NCBI RefSeq assembly: GCF_000426365.1
Contig: NZ_AUFF01000003.1
Location: 62,001-126,000, forward strand
Reading direction: 5' to 3'
Length of the DNA stretch: 64,000 nt
DNA from: Arenimonas composti TR7-09 = DSM 18010
Lineage (GTDB): Bacteria > Pseudomonadota > Gammaproteobacteria > Xanthomonadales > Xanthomonadaceae
In this document: positions 40,396 to 49,725 of the stretch, piece after piece
Layout of the letters: each line of letters opens with the position of its first letter
How positions within the stretch are numbered: the stretch's first letter is position 1
Program-made: the position numbers and the translations under genes
Notes under the pieces: model-generated
Told to the model about the DNA's origin: nothing
What the model saw: the letters and a program-made list of their open reading frames with translations, nothing else
The model's database searches: none

Positions 40396-40898
40396 GGCTG
40401 CCGCGGGTCGGGCTGCGCGAGCACGTCGGCGGTCTGCTTCGCGCGGAAGTCCGCCAGCGCCGCCGCGATGTTCGCGTGTCCGGCCGCCAGCAGCGCCGCC
40501 GCGAACAGGCCGGCATTGGCGGCCCCGGCATTGCCGATCGCGAAGGTCGCCACCGGCACGCCGGCCGGCATCTGCACGATCGACAGCAGCGAATCGAGGC
40601 CGCTCAACGCCCGGCTCTGCACCGGCACGCCGAGCACCGGCACCGCGGTCATCGCAGCGATCATGCCCGGCAGGTGGGCGGCGCCGCCGGCACCGGCGAT
40701 GATCGCGCGCAGTCCGCGCGCCTGCGCCGACTTTGCGTAGTCGACGAGCAGCTCCGGCGTGCGATGCGCGGAGACCACGCGGACTTCGTGCGGAACGCCG
40801 AGCTGTTCGAGCCGCTGCGTCGCGTGCTGCATCGTTTCCCAGTCGGAGCGGGAGCCCATGACGACCCCGACGAGCGGAGCCACGACGTTCTGGTTCAT
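40392..40898 (-). CDS. purE: N5-CAIR mutase PurE
   Basis: 168-residue mutase (N5-CAIR to CAIR). [22 protein letters not shown] with the catalytic His, and [25 protein letters not shown] are diagnostic. First gene of purEK. On the minus strand TAGAAT (40928-40923) lies 25 nt upstream and may be its -10. Confidence 0.96.
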   Translation of the reverse strand: MNQNVVAPLVGVVMGSRSDWETMQHATQRLEQLGVPHEVRVVSAHRTPELLVDYAKSAQARGLRAIIAGAGGAAHLPGMIAAMTAVPVLGVPVQSRALSGLDSLLSIVQMPAGVPVATFAIGNAGAANAGLFAAALLAAGHANIAAALADFRAKQTADVLAQPDPRQP

Positions 40899-40957
40899 GG
40901 CGGGCGGCTTCGGCAAAAGGCTATTCTAGACGCGAATTCCTGCCGAATCAGCCGCCG

Positions 40958-41224
40958 ATGGACCGCAAACTGCTCGACCTGCTGTGCTGCCCCGCGACCC
41001 GCCAGCCCCTCGCCCTGCTGACGGCCGACGAACTCGCGGCGGTCAATCGCGGCATCGCCGCCGGCGGCATCAGCCGCATCGACGGCACCGCCCAGCAGGG
41101 CGCCCTCGATGCCGGCCTGATCACCCGCGACCGCCGCACGATCTACCGCGTCGACGACGGCATCCCGGTGCTGCTCGTCGACGAGGGGCTCGCGGCGTCG
41201 CAGTGGCCGGACCTGGCGCGCTGA
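40958..41224 (+). CDS. Trm112-like (UPF0434/YcaR) protein
   Basis: 88 residues: MDRKLLDLLCCPATRQPLALL...YRVDDGIPVLLVDEG is the YcaR/Trm112 pattern. The second pair of zinc Cys seen in some homologues is missing (only CC at 10-11). The middle is longer than in E. coli YcaR. TGATG overlap with nadC. Role unknown in bacteria. Confidence 0.85.
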   Translation: MDRKLLDLLCCPATRQPLALLTADELAAVNRGIAAGGISRIDGTAQQGALDAGLITRDRRTIYRVDDGIPVLLVDEGLAASQWPDLAR

Positions 41225-42090
41225 TGGCGCCGACGCCGCCTTCCGTCGAACTCGTCGCCGCCGACGTCGCGCGTGCGCTCGCCGAGGACATCGGCCCCGG
41301 CGACGCCACCGCCCAGCTGCTGCCGGACGCGCCCGCCCGCGCCTTCGTGATCGCGAAGGAAGCCGGCGTGATCGCCGGACGGCCGTGGTTCGATGCCTGC
41401 TTCCGCGCGCTCGATCCGGACATCGCCATCGCGTGGCGTGTCGCCGAGGGCGAACGCGTCGAGGCCGGCACCGTGCTGGTGACCCTCGCCGGCGGTACCC
41501 GCGCCCTCGTCAGTGGCGAGCGTCCGGCGCTGAATTTCCTGCAGACGCTGTCCGGCACCGCCACCGTCACCGCCGAACACGTCGCCCTGGTCGCCGGCAG
41601 CCGCACACGCGTTCTCGACACCCGCAAGACCCTGCCCGGCCTGCGCCAGGCGCAGAAGTACGCGGTGCGCTGCGGCGGCGGCGACAACCACCGCATGGGC
41701 CTGTACGACGCGGTGATGCTGAAGGAGAACCACATCCACGCGGCCGGTTCGATCGCCGCGGCGGCGGCGCAGGCGCGCGCGCTGCATCCGGGGCTGCCGC
41801 TGATCATCGAGGTGGAGTCGCTCGCCGAGCTCGACGCGGCGCTGGCGACCGGCTGCGACCGCATCCTCGTCGACGATTTCAGCGACGCCGACCTGCACGA
41901 AGCCGTGCGCCGCGCCGGCGGTCGCATTCCGCTCGAGGTGTCCGGCGGCGTTACCCCGGACCGCCTGCGCTCGATCGCCGCGGCGGGCGTCGACTGCGTC
42001 TCGATCGGTGGCCTGACCAAGCACGTGCGCGCGCTCGACCTGTCGATGCGCCTCGGCGACCCACCCGCCCCCCCCGTAGGAGCGTCTTGA
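41224..42090 (+). CDS. nadC: Nicotinate-nucleotide pyrophosphorylase NadC
   Basis: 288-residue quinolinate phosphoribosyltransferase of NAD synthesis. Motifs: ALAEDIGPGDATAQLLP, ERPALNFLQTLSGTAT, RVLDTRKTLPGLRQAQKYAVRCGGGDNHRMGLYDAVMLKENH (in pieces), EVSGGVTPDRLRSIAAAGVDCVSIGGLTKHV. The last residues (PPVGAS) and the TGA stop come from a palindromic repeat. The frame stays open upstream, but ATG 41224 fits. Confidence 0.96.
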   Translation: MAPTPPSVELVAADVARALAEDIGPGDATAQLLPDAPARAFVIAKEAGVIAGRPWFDACFRALDPDIAIAWRVAEGERVEAGTVLVTLAGGTRALVSGERPALNFLQTLSGTATVTAEHVALVAGSRTRVLDTRKTLPGLRQAQKYAVRCGGGDNHRMGLYDAVMLKENHIHAAGSIAAAAAQARALHPGLPLIIEVESLAELDAALATGCDRILVDDFSDADLHEAVRRAGGRIPLEVSGGVTPDRLRSIAAAGVDCVSIGGLTKHVRALDLSMRLGDPPAPPVGAS

Positions 42091-42098
42091 GGCGCGAT
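42076..42098 (+). repeat. Variant type A repeat overlapping the nadC stop
   Basis: A 23-bp unit with two changes (core GCGTCTTGAGGCGC). The change creates the TGA used by nadC while the stem keeps a G-U pair. Confidence 0.8.
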
Positions 42099-42103
42099 CC
42101 CGC

Positions 42104-42919
42104 TTACCTCCCCAGCATCAGCCCCGCGAACACCGCCAGCGCCGCGAGCGCCAGCATGATCGGCACCCAGATGCTCAGCGTGTTGCCGCGGCGCGGCGCG
42201 CCGGCAGCCGCCGGGGCGGCTTCGGCCTTGGCGATGCGCGCGGTCTGCTGCGCCATCTCCATGCCCGGCGCGACGACGATGAAGCGCACGGTGTCGAGCT
42301 TGAGTTCGTCGCCCGGGCCGAGGAAGGCCTGCTGGACGCGCTTGCCGTTGACGTAGGTGCCGTTCGCCGAGCCGAGGTCTTCGACCGCGAGCCCGTCCGG
42401 CGTCGGCTTGACCAGCGCATGTCGGCGCGAGATCTCGTCGCCCTGCACCGAGATGTCGCACTCCGGGGCGCGCCCGATCGCGGTCGGTCCGGTCACCGGG
42501 AAGACCTTGCCGAACACCGCGCCGGAGACGCCGCGCAGCAGGAACTTCGGGATCGCGATGCGCACGCGGGTGGCGCCGCTGTCGTCGTCCGGATGCGGTG
42601 CGGCCACCGGCGCTTCGGAAGGCACGCTGCGCACCGCCTCGACGATCGTGTAGCGCGCCTGCACCGGGCCGATGCCGATCAGGTCGCCGGCGCGCAGGGC
42701 CATGATGTCCTCGATCGCGCGGCCGTTGACCGTCACGCGGCCGCCGCCTTCCGGCACCTGCAGGTTGGCGCCGGCGCCGGTCACGTGGATCTCGCAGTGG
42801 CGCACGGCGATTTCCGGCAGGTTGAGCACGACCGCGCCGTCGGGCGCCGAGCCGATGCGGTTCATGCCGTGGCTCAGCAACACCTGTGCGTGTTCGCCGT
42901 TCGGAAACACCAGCTTCAT
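42104..42919 (-). CDS. Twin-FHA domain, C-terminally membrane-anchored protein
   Basis: 271 residues. First FHA-like domain about 15-85 (HGMNRIGSAPDGAVVLNLPEIAVRHCEI), second about 145-215 (TAIGRAPECDISVQGDEISRRHALV...DLGSANGTYVNGKRV, a canonical phosphothreonine-binding set). One C-terminal membrane helix at about 248-268. Start at MKLVFPNG with GGAGAGCG ribosome site. FHA proteins read Thr phosphorylation; no Ser/Thr kinase or type VI genes are nearby. Convergent with nadC. Confidence 0.85.
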   Translation of the reverse strand: MKLVFPNGEHAQVLLSHGMNRIGSAPDGAVVLNLPEIAVRHCEIHVTGAGANLQVPEGGGRVTVNGRAIEDIMALRAGDLIGIGPVQARYTIVEAVRSVPSEAPVAAPHPDDDSGATRVRIAIPKFLLRGVSGAVFGKVFPVTGPTAIGRAPECDISVQGDEISRRHALVKPTPDGLAVEDLGSANGTYVNGKRVQQAFLGPGDELKLDTVRFIVVAPGMEMAQQTARIAKAEAAPAAAGAPRRGNTLSIWVPIMLALAALAVFAGLMLGR

Positions 42920-43041
42920 TTTCGCTCTCCTGCGACCGGCGACGCCCTTCCCGAACGTCGCCCGCCGTATCTTAGCCAGCCCCACGCGATCGTGGCAGTG
43001 GGCGACTTGCGGCCGACCGGGCGCGTCCCCACAGTCCCTCC

Positions 43042-43359
43042 ATGCTCACCGAACTGTTGACGATGCTGGGCGCGACCGCACTGGTGGCGTTCTGGTTCGC
43101 CGGACGCGCCGCCGCGGAAGCCGCGGTGCAGCACGGGCGCGATGCCTGCGCGCGCGCCGGCGTGCAGTGGCTCGACCAGAGCGTGCACCTCGTGGCGATG
43201 CGCCTGCGCCGCGGCGCCGACGGCTGGCTCGCCGTCGAACGCCACTACGGTTTCGAGTTCTCGCTGGACGGCGACGACCGCCACGCCGGCCGCATCGTGA
43301 TGCAGGGACGCCGGCTGCACGCCCTGCTCGGGCCGGCGCCGCGCGCCGAGGTCACTTGA
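43042..43359 (+). CDS. DUF3301 family protein
   Basis: 105 residues: one N-terminal membrane helix (about 5-22), then ARDACARAGVQWLDQSVHLVAMRLRRGADGWLAVERHYGFEFSLDGDDRHAGRIVMQGRRL, the DUF3301 pattern. Function unknown. Its 3' end overlaps the convergent sspB by 8 nt. Confidence 0.82.
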   Translation: MLTELLTMLGATALVAFWFAGRAAAEAAVQHGRDACARAGVQWLDQSVHLVAMRLRRGADGWLAVERHYGFEFSLDGDDRHAGRIVMQGRRLHALLGPAPRAEVT

Positions 43360-43780
43360 CGACGCGCAGGTGGCTGCGTTTCGGCGGGTCGCCGCCGCTG
43401 TCGGGACCGGGACCCGGACCGGTGTCATCGGGACCGTCGGACGGCTCGATGCCGTCGTCGGGCAGCATCATCCCCTGCCCCGTTTCCTGCGCGTAGATCG
43501 CCAGCACCGCCGGCATCGGCACGATCACCGCCTGGCTGACGCCACCGAAGCGCGCCATGAAGCGTACCTCGCGGTTGTCGATCAGCAGCTGCGCGACCGC
43601 GCGCGGGGCGATGTTGAGCACCACCCGGCCGTCCTTCACCGCCGACGCCGGCACCTGCACGCCGTCGCGTTCGGCGTCGACCAGCAGGTAGGGGGTCATG
43701 CCGTTGTCGTTGATCCACTCGTTGATCGCCCGCAGCAGATAGGGGCGGTTCGAGGACATCGCGGCGCCGGATTCGCTCAC
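43352..43780 (-). CDS. sspB: ClpXP specificity-enhancing factor SspB
   Basis: 142-residue adaptor that hands ssrA-tagged proteins to ClpXP. RPYLLRAINEWINDNGMTPYLLVDAER, VVLNIAPRAVAQLLIDN and FMARFGGVSQAVIVPMPAVLAIYAQETGQGM form the substrate-binding body. The flexible tail ends KRSHLRVVK, the ClpX-docking (XB) motif. ATGA overlap with sspA; MSSNRP at 43759 is an alternative start. Confidence 0.94.
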   Translation of the reverse strand: MSESGAAMSSNRPYLLRAINEWINDNGMTPYLLVDAERDGVQVPASAVKDGRVVLNIAPRAVAQLLIDNREVRFMARFGGVSQAVIVPMPAVLAIYAQETGQGMMLPDDGIEPSDGPDDTGPGPGPDSGGDPPKRSHLRVVK

Positions 43781-44412
43781 GGCGGCAGTTCCCGCAGCCC
43801 CTTCTCCTCCGGAGTGAGGCTGCGCAGGTAGGCCGGGTTGCGGAAGATGCGCATGCCGTAGTCCTCGATCACCTTGGCTTCCCTGGGCAGCTGCACGCCC
43901 AGCGCCGGCAGCCGCCAGATGATCGGCGCGATCGCGCAGTCGGCCAGGCTCATTTCCGGATTCAGGAAGAACTTGGAGGCACGGAACAGCGGCAGCGAGG
44001 TGATCAGCAGCTCCTTAAGGCGCTTGCGGCCGGCGTCGGCCTGGGCCTTGGTGCCGTGCTGGATCTGCTGCACCGGCGGCACCCAGTCGTGGTCCACGTG
44101 CACCATCGCCAGGCGCAGGCGGGCCCGCGACAGCGGATCGACCGGCATCAACGGCGGATGCGGGTAGCGCTCGTCGAGGTATTCGCAGACCACCGACGCG
44201 GCGTACAGCACGAGGTCGCGATCGACCAGGGTCGGCACCGAGTGGTAAGGGTTGAGGTCCACCAGGTCCTCGGGCGGACTGCCCGGGTCGACCGGCACCA
44301 GTTCGTAGCTCACGCCCTTCGCGGCGAGCACCAGGCGGACCCGGTGGCAGACCACGCAGTCACGGGCGGAAAACAGCGTCAGGGCGTTGCGGATACGCGG
44401 GCTGGCGGCCAT
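43777..44412 (-). CDS. sspA: Stringent starvation protein A
   Basis: 211-residue GST-fold, RNA-polymerase-associated regulator. LTLFSARDCVVCHRVRLVLAAKGVSYE, DLVDLNPYHSVPTLVDRDLVLYAASVVCEYLDERYPHPPLMPVDP closely follow E. coli SspA. Unlike E. coli it has CVVC at the thioredoxin-like site. Start MAASPRIRN at 44412. First gene of sspAB. Confidence 0.95.
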   Translation of the reverse strand: MAASPRIRNALTLFSARDCVVCHRVRLVLAAKGVSYELVPVDPGSPPEDLVDLNPYHSVPTLVDRDLVLYAASVVCEYLDERYPHPPLMPVDPLSRARLRLAMVHVDHDWVPPVQQIQHGTKAQADAGRKRLKELLITSLPLFRASKFFLNPEMSLADCAIAPIIWRLPALGVQLPREAKVIEDYGMRIFRNPAYLRSLTPEEKGLRELPP

Positions 44413-44520
44413 TGCTTCCCCTCCACGGCGCCGCCAGCCCCTGCCGGCGGTCGTCGGAAGACTCAACCCTGCCCAAAGGCCGGATTTTCCGCAAGACGGC
44501 GGCGGACCCCGGAAACGACG

Positions 44521-44540
44521 GGGCCGCCCGAAGGCGGCCC
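44521..44540 (-). terminator. Probable terminator of the petABC operon
   Basis: On the minus strand an 8-bp stem GGGCCGCC/GGCGGCCC with a TTCG loop, 21 nt after the petC stop. The T tract is weak (CGTCGTTT). Confidence 0.6.
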
Positions 44541-44561
44541 CGTGCCGATATCCGGTGCGAC

Positions 44562-45293
44562 TCAGTGCACGTCGCGCCAGTACTCGAGCTTCAGCAGGTA
44601 GGCCAGGAAGGTGAAGAAGGCCAGGAACAGCACCACCCAGACGCCGGTCGAGGTGCGCTTGATGCCCGCCGGCTCGGCGACGTATTCGAGGAAGGCGGAG
44701 ATGTCGCGCGCCGCCTTGTCGAACTCGCGGCCGTCCAGGCGGCCCGGGCTGGCCAGCTCGAGGCGGGCGACGTGCTGCTCGCTGCCGTGGCCTTCGTAGA
44801 CCGGGCGCTGGATGCCCTGCAGCTCCCAGAGCACGTTCGGCATCGACACGTTCGGGAACAGCTTGTTGTTCCAGCCGATCGGCCGCGATTCGTCGACGTA
44901 GAAGCTCTTGAGGTAGGTGTAGACCCAGTCGGCACCGCCGGCCTTGGCGCGGGCGATCAGGCTGAGGTCCGGTGCGGCCTTGCCGAACCAGGCTTCGCCC
45001 TGGGCGGCCGGGATGCCGGTGACGATGTTCTCGCCGATCTTGGCGTCGCCGCGGATCAGGTACTGCTCGACCAGGGCCGGGTCCAGGTCGAGGTCTTCGG
45101 CCAGGCGCGAGTAGCGGACCATCGCCAGGCTGTGGCAGCCCGAGCAGTAGTTCATGAACAGGCCGGCGCCGCTCTGCAGCGAGGCCTTGTCGCTGAGGTC
45201 GGTGCCCGACACCTGCAGGTCGCCGCCCGAGGAGGCGGAGCCGAGCGCCGGAACCAGGGCGAGCAGCAGGGCGAAGATACGGAGCTTAGTCAT
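44562..45293 (-). CDS. petC: Cytochrome c1 (bc1 complex)
   Basis: 243 residues. Signal peptide to about Ala20, heme-c site CSGCH (50-54), axial Met in NVSMPNVLW, and a C-terminal anchor helix (GVWVVLFLAFFTFLAYLLKLEYWR). Part of ubiquinol:cytochrome c reductase. Overlaps petB by 8 nt. Confidence 0.96.
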   Translation of the reverse strand: MTKLRIFALLLALVPALGSASSGGDLQVSGTDLSDKASLQSGAGLFMNYCSGCHSLAMVRYSRLAEDLDLDPALVEQYLIRGDAKIGENIVTGIPAAQGEAWFGKAAPDLSLIARAKAGGADWVYTYLKSFYVDESRPIGWNNKLFPNVSMPNVLWELQGIQRPVYEGHGSEQHVARLELASPGRLDGREFDKAARDISAFLEYVAEPAGIKRTSTGVWVVLFLAFFTFLAYLLKLEYWRDVH

Positions 45294-46560
45294 GCGCGGG
45301 CACCCGGTCCGGAACCGCCTTGAACTGGCCCATGCGCGACCAGAAAGGCATCGAGATGAAGAAGGCGAAGTAGTAGAAGGTCAGGATCTGCGCGACCAGC
45401 TTCTGGGTGTCCGAACCCGACTGCGCGCCGAGCCAGCCCAGCACCACGAAGCCCACCGCGAAGATCGCGATCAGCAGCTTGTGCAGCATCGGCCGATAGC
45501 GGATCGACTTGACCGGCGACTTGTCCAGCCACGGCAGCAGGAACAGGATCATCGTCGCGCCGCCCATCACGATCACGCCGAACAACTTGTCGGGGATCGC
45601 GCGCAACATCGCGTAGAACGGCGTGAAGTACCACACCGGCTTGATGTGCTCCGGCGTCACCATCGGGTTGGCGGCGATGAAGTTGTCCCACTCCAGGAAC
45701 CAGCCGCCCATCGCCGGGGTGAAGAAGATGATGAACGCGGCGATGATCATGAAGAAGCCGGCGCCGAACAGGTCCTTCACCGTGTAGTACGGGTGGAAGG
45801 GGATGCCGTCCTTCGGAATGCCGGTCTCCTTGTCCTTGACCTTCTTGATGTCGACGCCTTCCGGGTTGTTCGAGCCGACTTCGTGCAGGGCGCCGAGGTG
45901 CAGCACGACCAGCAGCAGCAGCACCAGCGGCAGCGCGATCACGTGCAGCGCGAAGAAGCGGTTGAGCGTCGCGTCGGCCACCAGGTAGTCGCCGCGGATC
46001 CACTCGGTCAGGCCTTCGCCGATGCCGGGGATCGCGCCGAACAGGTTGATGATCACCTGCGCGCCCCAGTACGACATCTGGCCCCACGGCAGCACGTAGC
46101 CCATGAAGGCCTCGGCCATCAGCACCAGGAAGATCAGCATGCCGATCACCCACACCAGCTCGCGCGGCTTCTGGTACGAGCCGTAGATCAGGCCGCGGAA
46201 CATGTGCAGGTAAACGACGACGAAGAACAGCGACGCGCCGGTGCTGTGCATGTACCGGATGATCGCGCCGCCGTCGACGTCGCGCATGATCGTGTTCTCG
46301 ACGCTCCAGAACGCGTGCGGGATGCCGAACTCGTTGAGCGAGGCGTCCGGCTTGTAGTGCATCGTCAGGAAGATGCCGGTGACGATCTGGTTGACCAGCA
46401 CGAGCAGCGCCAGTGAACCGAAGTAGTACCAGAGGTTGAAGTTCTTCGGAGCGTAGTACTCCGTCATGTGCTTGCGGTACGCCGGCATCATGCCGGGCGC
46501 ACGCTCGTTGACCCAGCCGAGGCCGCCGTTGAGGGCGCGGATCAGGAACCCAGGCTTCAT
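45286..46560 (-). CDS. petB: Cytochrome b (bc1 complex)
   Basis: 424-residue membrane subunit with two b hemes. Heme ligands lie in MHSTGASLFFVVVYLHMFRGL and LNRFFALHVIALPLVLLLLVVLHLGALHEVGSNNPEG (each in pieces). The Qo-site motif is present as PEHIKPVWYF-type segment (the PEWY position reads PVWY). Eight membrane helices. The ATG overlaps the petA stop (ATGA). Confidence 0.96.
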   Translation of the reverse strand: MKPGFLIRALNGGLGWVNERAPGMMPAYRKHMTEYYAPKNFNLWYYFGSLALLVLVNQIVTGIFLTMHYKPDASLNEFGIPHAFWSVENTIMRDVDGGAIIRYMHSTGASLFFVVVYLHMFRGLIYGSYQKPRELVWVIGMLIFLVLMAEAFMGYVLPWGQMSYWGAQVIINLFGAIPGIGEGLTEWIRGDYLVADATLNRFFALHVIALPLVLLLLVVLHLGALHEVGSNNPEGVDIKKVKDKETGIPKDGIPFHPYYTVKDLFGAGFFMIIAAFIIFFTPAMGGWFLEWDNFIAANPMVTPEHIKPVWYFTPFYAMLRAIPDKLFGVIVMGGATMILFLLPWLDKSPVKSIRYRPMLHKLLIAIFAVGFVVLGWLGAQSGSDTQKLVAQILTFYYFAFFISMPFWSRMGQFKAVPDRVPAHD

Positions 46561-47162
46561 GCGCCCTCCTCGGGCGCGATGCCCACGATCAGATGGTTGT
46601 CGTCGACGAAGTGGTACGGCGGCACCTCGAGGTTGGACGGCGCCGGCACGCCCTCGAAGACGCGGCCGGCGAGGTCGAAGCGGGAGTTGTGGCACGGGCA
46701 GTAGAAGCCGCCCTGCCACTGGGCGTCGAAGGCCTGCGGCTGCAGCTCCGGCACGTAGCTCGGCGAGCAGCCGAGGTGGGTGCAGATGCCGACGATGACC
46801 GCGAGCTCCGGACGGATCGAGCGGTATTCCTTCTTCGCGAACGCCGGCGTCTGGTCGGCGTTTTCCGAATTCGGGTCGCGCAGCCGGTCGTTGAGCGACG
46901 GCAGCGCCGCCAGCTGTTCCGGCGTGCGGCGGAAGATCCAGACCGGCTTGCCGCGCCACTGCACGATCATGCGCATGCCCGGCTCGAAGTCGATCTTGCT
47001 GATGTCGACCTCGACCGGCGCGCCGGCCACCTGGGCGCGCGCACTCGGCTTCCAGGAACTGATGAACGGTACCGAGGCGCCCGCGACGCCGACCGCGCCG
47101 ACGACGGCGGTGGTGGCGGTCAGGAAGCGACGGCGGCCCGAATTGACCCCTTCGTTAGCCAT
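46557..47162 (-). CDS. petA: Ubiquinol-cytochrome c reductase Rieske Fe-S subunit
   Basis: 201 residues. Twin-arginine-type N-terminus SGRRRFLTATTAVVGAVGVAG acts as Tat signal and anchor. The [2Fe-2S] ligands are in CTHLGC and CPCHNSRFD. First gene of petABC. Confidence 0.96.
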   Translation of the reverse strand: MANEGVNSGRRRFLTATTAVVGAVGVAGASVPFISSWKPSARAQVAGAPVEVDISKIDFEPGMRMIVQWRGKPVWIFRRTPEQLAALPSLNDRLRDPNSENADQTPAFAKKEYRSIRPELAVIVGICTHLGCSPSYVPELQPQAFDAQWQGGFYCPCHNSRFDLAGRVFEGVPAPSNLEVPPYHFVDDNHLIVGIAPEEGA

Positions 47163-47294
47163 CCGGCTCTCCGAAAACTCTTGCTAAGTGGCTGGAAAAA
47201 CGGCGTTTGCCGGGCCCGGGCCCTGCAAAGACGCGCATTGTAGCGGAGTGGGCGCGGCGCGGACAACGCGCGCCTCGCCCTTCCGGAAGAGGGA

Positions 47295-48203
47295 TCAGCG
47301 GCTCGCGATGGCGCCGCGATAGCGCTCGGCGAGCACGCCGACGCGCTGGACGTAACGCTGGGTCTCGGCGTACGGCGGCACCCCGCCGTAGCGGTCGACC
47401 GCGCCTTCGCCGGCGTTGTAGCCGGCGGCGGCCAGGGTCAGGTCACCGTTGAAACGGTTGAGCAGCCAGGCCAGGTACTGCACGCCGCCGCGGATGTTCT
47501 GCTGGGCGTCGAACACGTCGGCGACCCCGAAACGGGTGGCGGTCGCCGGGATCAGCTGCATCAGGCCCTGGGCGCCGGCATGCGAGACCGCATTGGCGCG
47601 AAAGGCGGACTCGGCGTGGATCACCGCCCGCACCACCGCCTCGTCGACCCCGAACTCGGCGGCCGCCGCCCGCACTTCCTCGGCGTAGGCGTCCAGGTTC
47701 AGGGCGACGTTCGAGAAGTCCACCCCGGGCAGGGCGCCGCAGGCGTAGCAGGTCTCCAGGTAGCTGAAGAGCAGCTGGGCCCCGGCCCCGCCCGCCGGGC
47801 GGACATTCGTATAGTGGGTGACGCCGTCGCGCTCGTAGCGGTAGATGGCGCCCCGGGTCACCCGGCCGCCACCGGCCGCGGCCGGCAGCGCCTGGCCGGG
47901 ACTGGCGGTACGGAATTCCACCCGCGAGGCCGGAACGGCCGCCGCGGCGGCGCCACTACCGCCGCCGCCACCGGCCGTGGCGGGAGGCGTCGGCCGCGGC
48001 GCCGGCGCGGCGCCACGTGGGCGGGCGTCGGCAGCGGAGTAGTTGGCGACGACCGTGCAGTGCGCGCCGGGGAGCTTCGCCCCGGTGTAGTTCGGCACCC
48101 CGTCGGCACCGACGCACTTGTAGAGCGTGCCGGCGGCCGCGGGCGTGCCCACGGACGCAGCCGCGAGCACCAGGCAGGCCAGAACCGGCTTCGTCATCCC
48201 CAT
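47295..48203 (-). CDS. Lytic transglycosylase with DUF4124 segments
   Basis: 302 residues, exported (signal peptide to about Ala24). A DUF4124-like segment (LYKCVGADGVPNYTGAKLPG, about 27-46) is followed by a Pro/Gly/Ala linker and a second similar strand pair IYRYERDGVTHYTN. The SLT domain (about 180-300) has catalytic Glu in HAESAFRANAVSHAGAQGLMQLIPATA and GYNAGEGAVDRYGG. It cleaves peptidoglycan. Monocistronic; MTKPVL two codons downstream is an alternative start. Confidence 0.9.
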   Translation of the reverse strand: MGMTKPVLACLVLAAASVGTPAAAGTLYKCVGADGVPNYTGAKLPGAHCTVVANYSAADARPRGAAPAPRPTPPATAGGGGGSGAAAAAVPASRVEFRTASPGQALPAAAGGGRVTRGAIYRYERDGVTHYTNVRPAGGAGAQLLFSYLETCYACGALPGVDFSNVALNLDAYAEEVRAAAAEFGVDEAVVRAVIHAESAFRANAVSHAGAQGLMQLIPATATRFGVADVFDAQQNIRGGVQYLAWLLNRFNGDLTLAAAGYNAGEGAVDRYGGVPPYAETQRYVQRVGVLAERYRGAIASR

Positions 48204-48282
48204 GGGCGCGACTTGTACGCCCCTAGCCCCGTGAAAGACAAGGCCGGGTGAAGGATCGGTGGCCGCTGTCCGGGCCGGGGCC

Positions 48283-48288
48283 TAGAAT
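48283..48288 (+). promoter_or_regulatory. Possible -10 element for the miaB operon
   Basis: TAGAAT, 34 nt before the miaB start, in a divergent intergenic region. The -35 is not clear. Confidence 0.35.
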
Positions 48289-48321
48289 GTCGGCCCCTTC
48301 CGGAACGGATTAAGCGCCGCG

Positions 48322-49698
48322 ATGCCCGGGAACCCGCCCGCCCCCGCCCCTGCCCGGGGCAAGCTGTTCATCAAGACCCACGGCTGCCAGATGAACGAGT
48401 ACGACTCGGCCCGCATGGCCGACGTGCTCGCCGCCGAACAAGGCCTGGAACTGACGCAGGACGAGACCGAGGCCGACGTCATCCTGGTCAACACCTGCTC
48501 GATCCGCGAGAAGGCGCAGGAGAAGGTGTTTTCCCAGCTCGGCCGCTGGAAGCAGCTGAAGAAGGACAGGCCGGTGCTGATCGGCGTCGGCGGCTGCGTC
48601 GCCAGCCAGGAGGGCGAGGCCATCCTGAAGCGAGCGCCCTTCGTCGATCTCGTGTTCGGTCCGCAGACCCTGCACCGCCTGCCCGACCTGATCGAGGCCC
48701 GGCGCGAGAGCGGCCGCCCGCAGGTCGACGTCAGCTTCCCGGAAATCGAGAAGTTCGACCGCATGCCGGAACCGCGTGCCGAGGGCCCGACCGCCTTCGT
48801 GTCGATCATCGAAGGCTGCAGCAAGTACTGCAGCTTCTGCGTGGTGCCCTACACCCGCGGCGAGGAAGTCTCGCGGCCGTTCGACGACGTGCTGCTGGAG
48901 GTCGCCCAGCTCGCCGCCCAGCGGGTCCGGGAGATCCACCTGCTCGGGCAGAACGTCAACGCCTACCGCGGCCGCATCGGCGACGGCCCGGAGATCGCCG
49001 ACCTCGCCACGCTGATCCGCGCGATCGCCACGATCGAGGGCGTCGGCCGCATCCGCTACACGACCTCGCATCCGCTGGAGTTCTCCGACGCGCTGATCGA
49101 GGCGCACCGCGACGTGCCGCAGCTGGCGGCGTTCCTGCACCTGCCGGTGCAGTCGGGCAGCGACCGCATCCTCGCGGCGATGAAGCGCAACCACACCGCG
49201 CTCGAGTACAAGGCGCGCATCCGCAAGCTGCGCGCCGCGAAGCCCGACATCGTCATCAGCTCGGACTTCATCGTCGGTTTCCCCGGCGAAACCGAGCGCG
49301 ACTTCGAGCAGACGATGAAGCTGATCGAGGAAGTCGGCTTCGACCAGAGCTTCTCCTTCGCCTACTCGCGCCGTCCCGGCACGCCGGCCGCGAACCTGCA
49401 CGACGAAGTGCCGCACGAGGTCGCGTTCGCGCGCCTGCAGCGTCTGCAGGCGGCGATCAATGCCAATGCGCGGCGGATTTCCGAGGCGATGCTGGGCACG
49501 GTGCAGCGGGTGCTGGTCGAAGGCCCGAGCGCGCGCAACCCGGACGAGCTGACCGGCAAGACCGAGAACATGCGCAACGTGAACTTCCCCGGCAATCCCC
49601 GCCTGATCGGCCGGTTCGTCGACCTGCGCATCACCGAGGTGAGGACAAACTCACTGCGCGGCGAGGTGGTGACGGTCGACGAGGCCGTCGCCGCGTAA
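48322..49698 (+). CDS. miaB: tRNA-2-methylthio-N6-dimethylallyladenosine synthase MiaB
   Basis: 458-residue radical-SAM methylthiotransferase acting on tRNA A37. N-terminal UPF0004 Cys in [20 protein letters not shown] and GVGGCVASQ; radical SAM C-x3-C-x2-C in [20 protein letters not shown]-terminal TRAM domain. Heads miaB-ybeZ-ybeY. Confidence 0.97.
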   Translation: MPGNPPAPAPARGKLFIKTHGCQMNEYDSARMADVLAAEQGLELTQDETEADVILVNTCSIREKAQEKVFSQLGRWKQLKKDRPVLIGVGGCVASQEGEAILKRAPFVDLVFGPQTLHRLPDLIEARRESGRPQVDVSFPEIEKFDRMPEPRAEGPTAFVSIIEGCSKYCSFCVVPYTRGEEVSRPFDDVLLEVAQLAAQRVREIHLLGQNVNAYRGRIGDGPEIADLATLIRAIATIEGVGRIRYTTSHPLEFSDALIEAHRDVPQLAAFLHLPVQSGSDRILAAMKRNHTALEYKARIRKLRAAKPDIVISSDFIVGFPGETERDFEQTMKLIEEVGFDQSFSFAYSRRPGTPAANLHDEVPHEVAFARLQRLQAAINANARRISEAMLGTVQRVLVEGPSARNPDELTGKTENMRNVNFPGNPRLIGRFVDLRITEVRTNSLRGEVVTVDEAVAA

Positions 49699-49725
49699 TC
49701 CCGCAGACCGGGAATCGGAGCAACG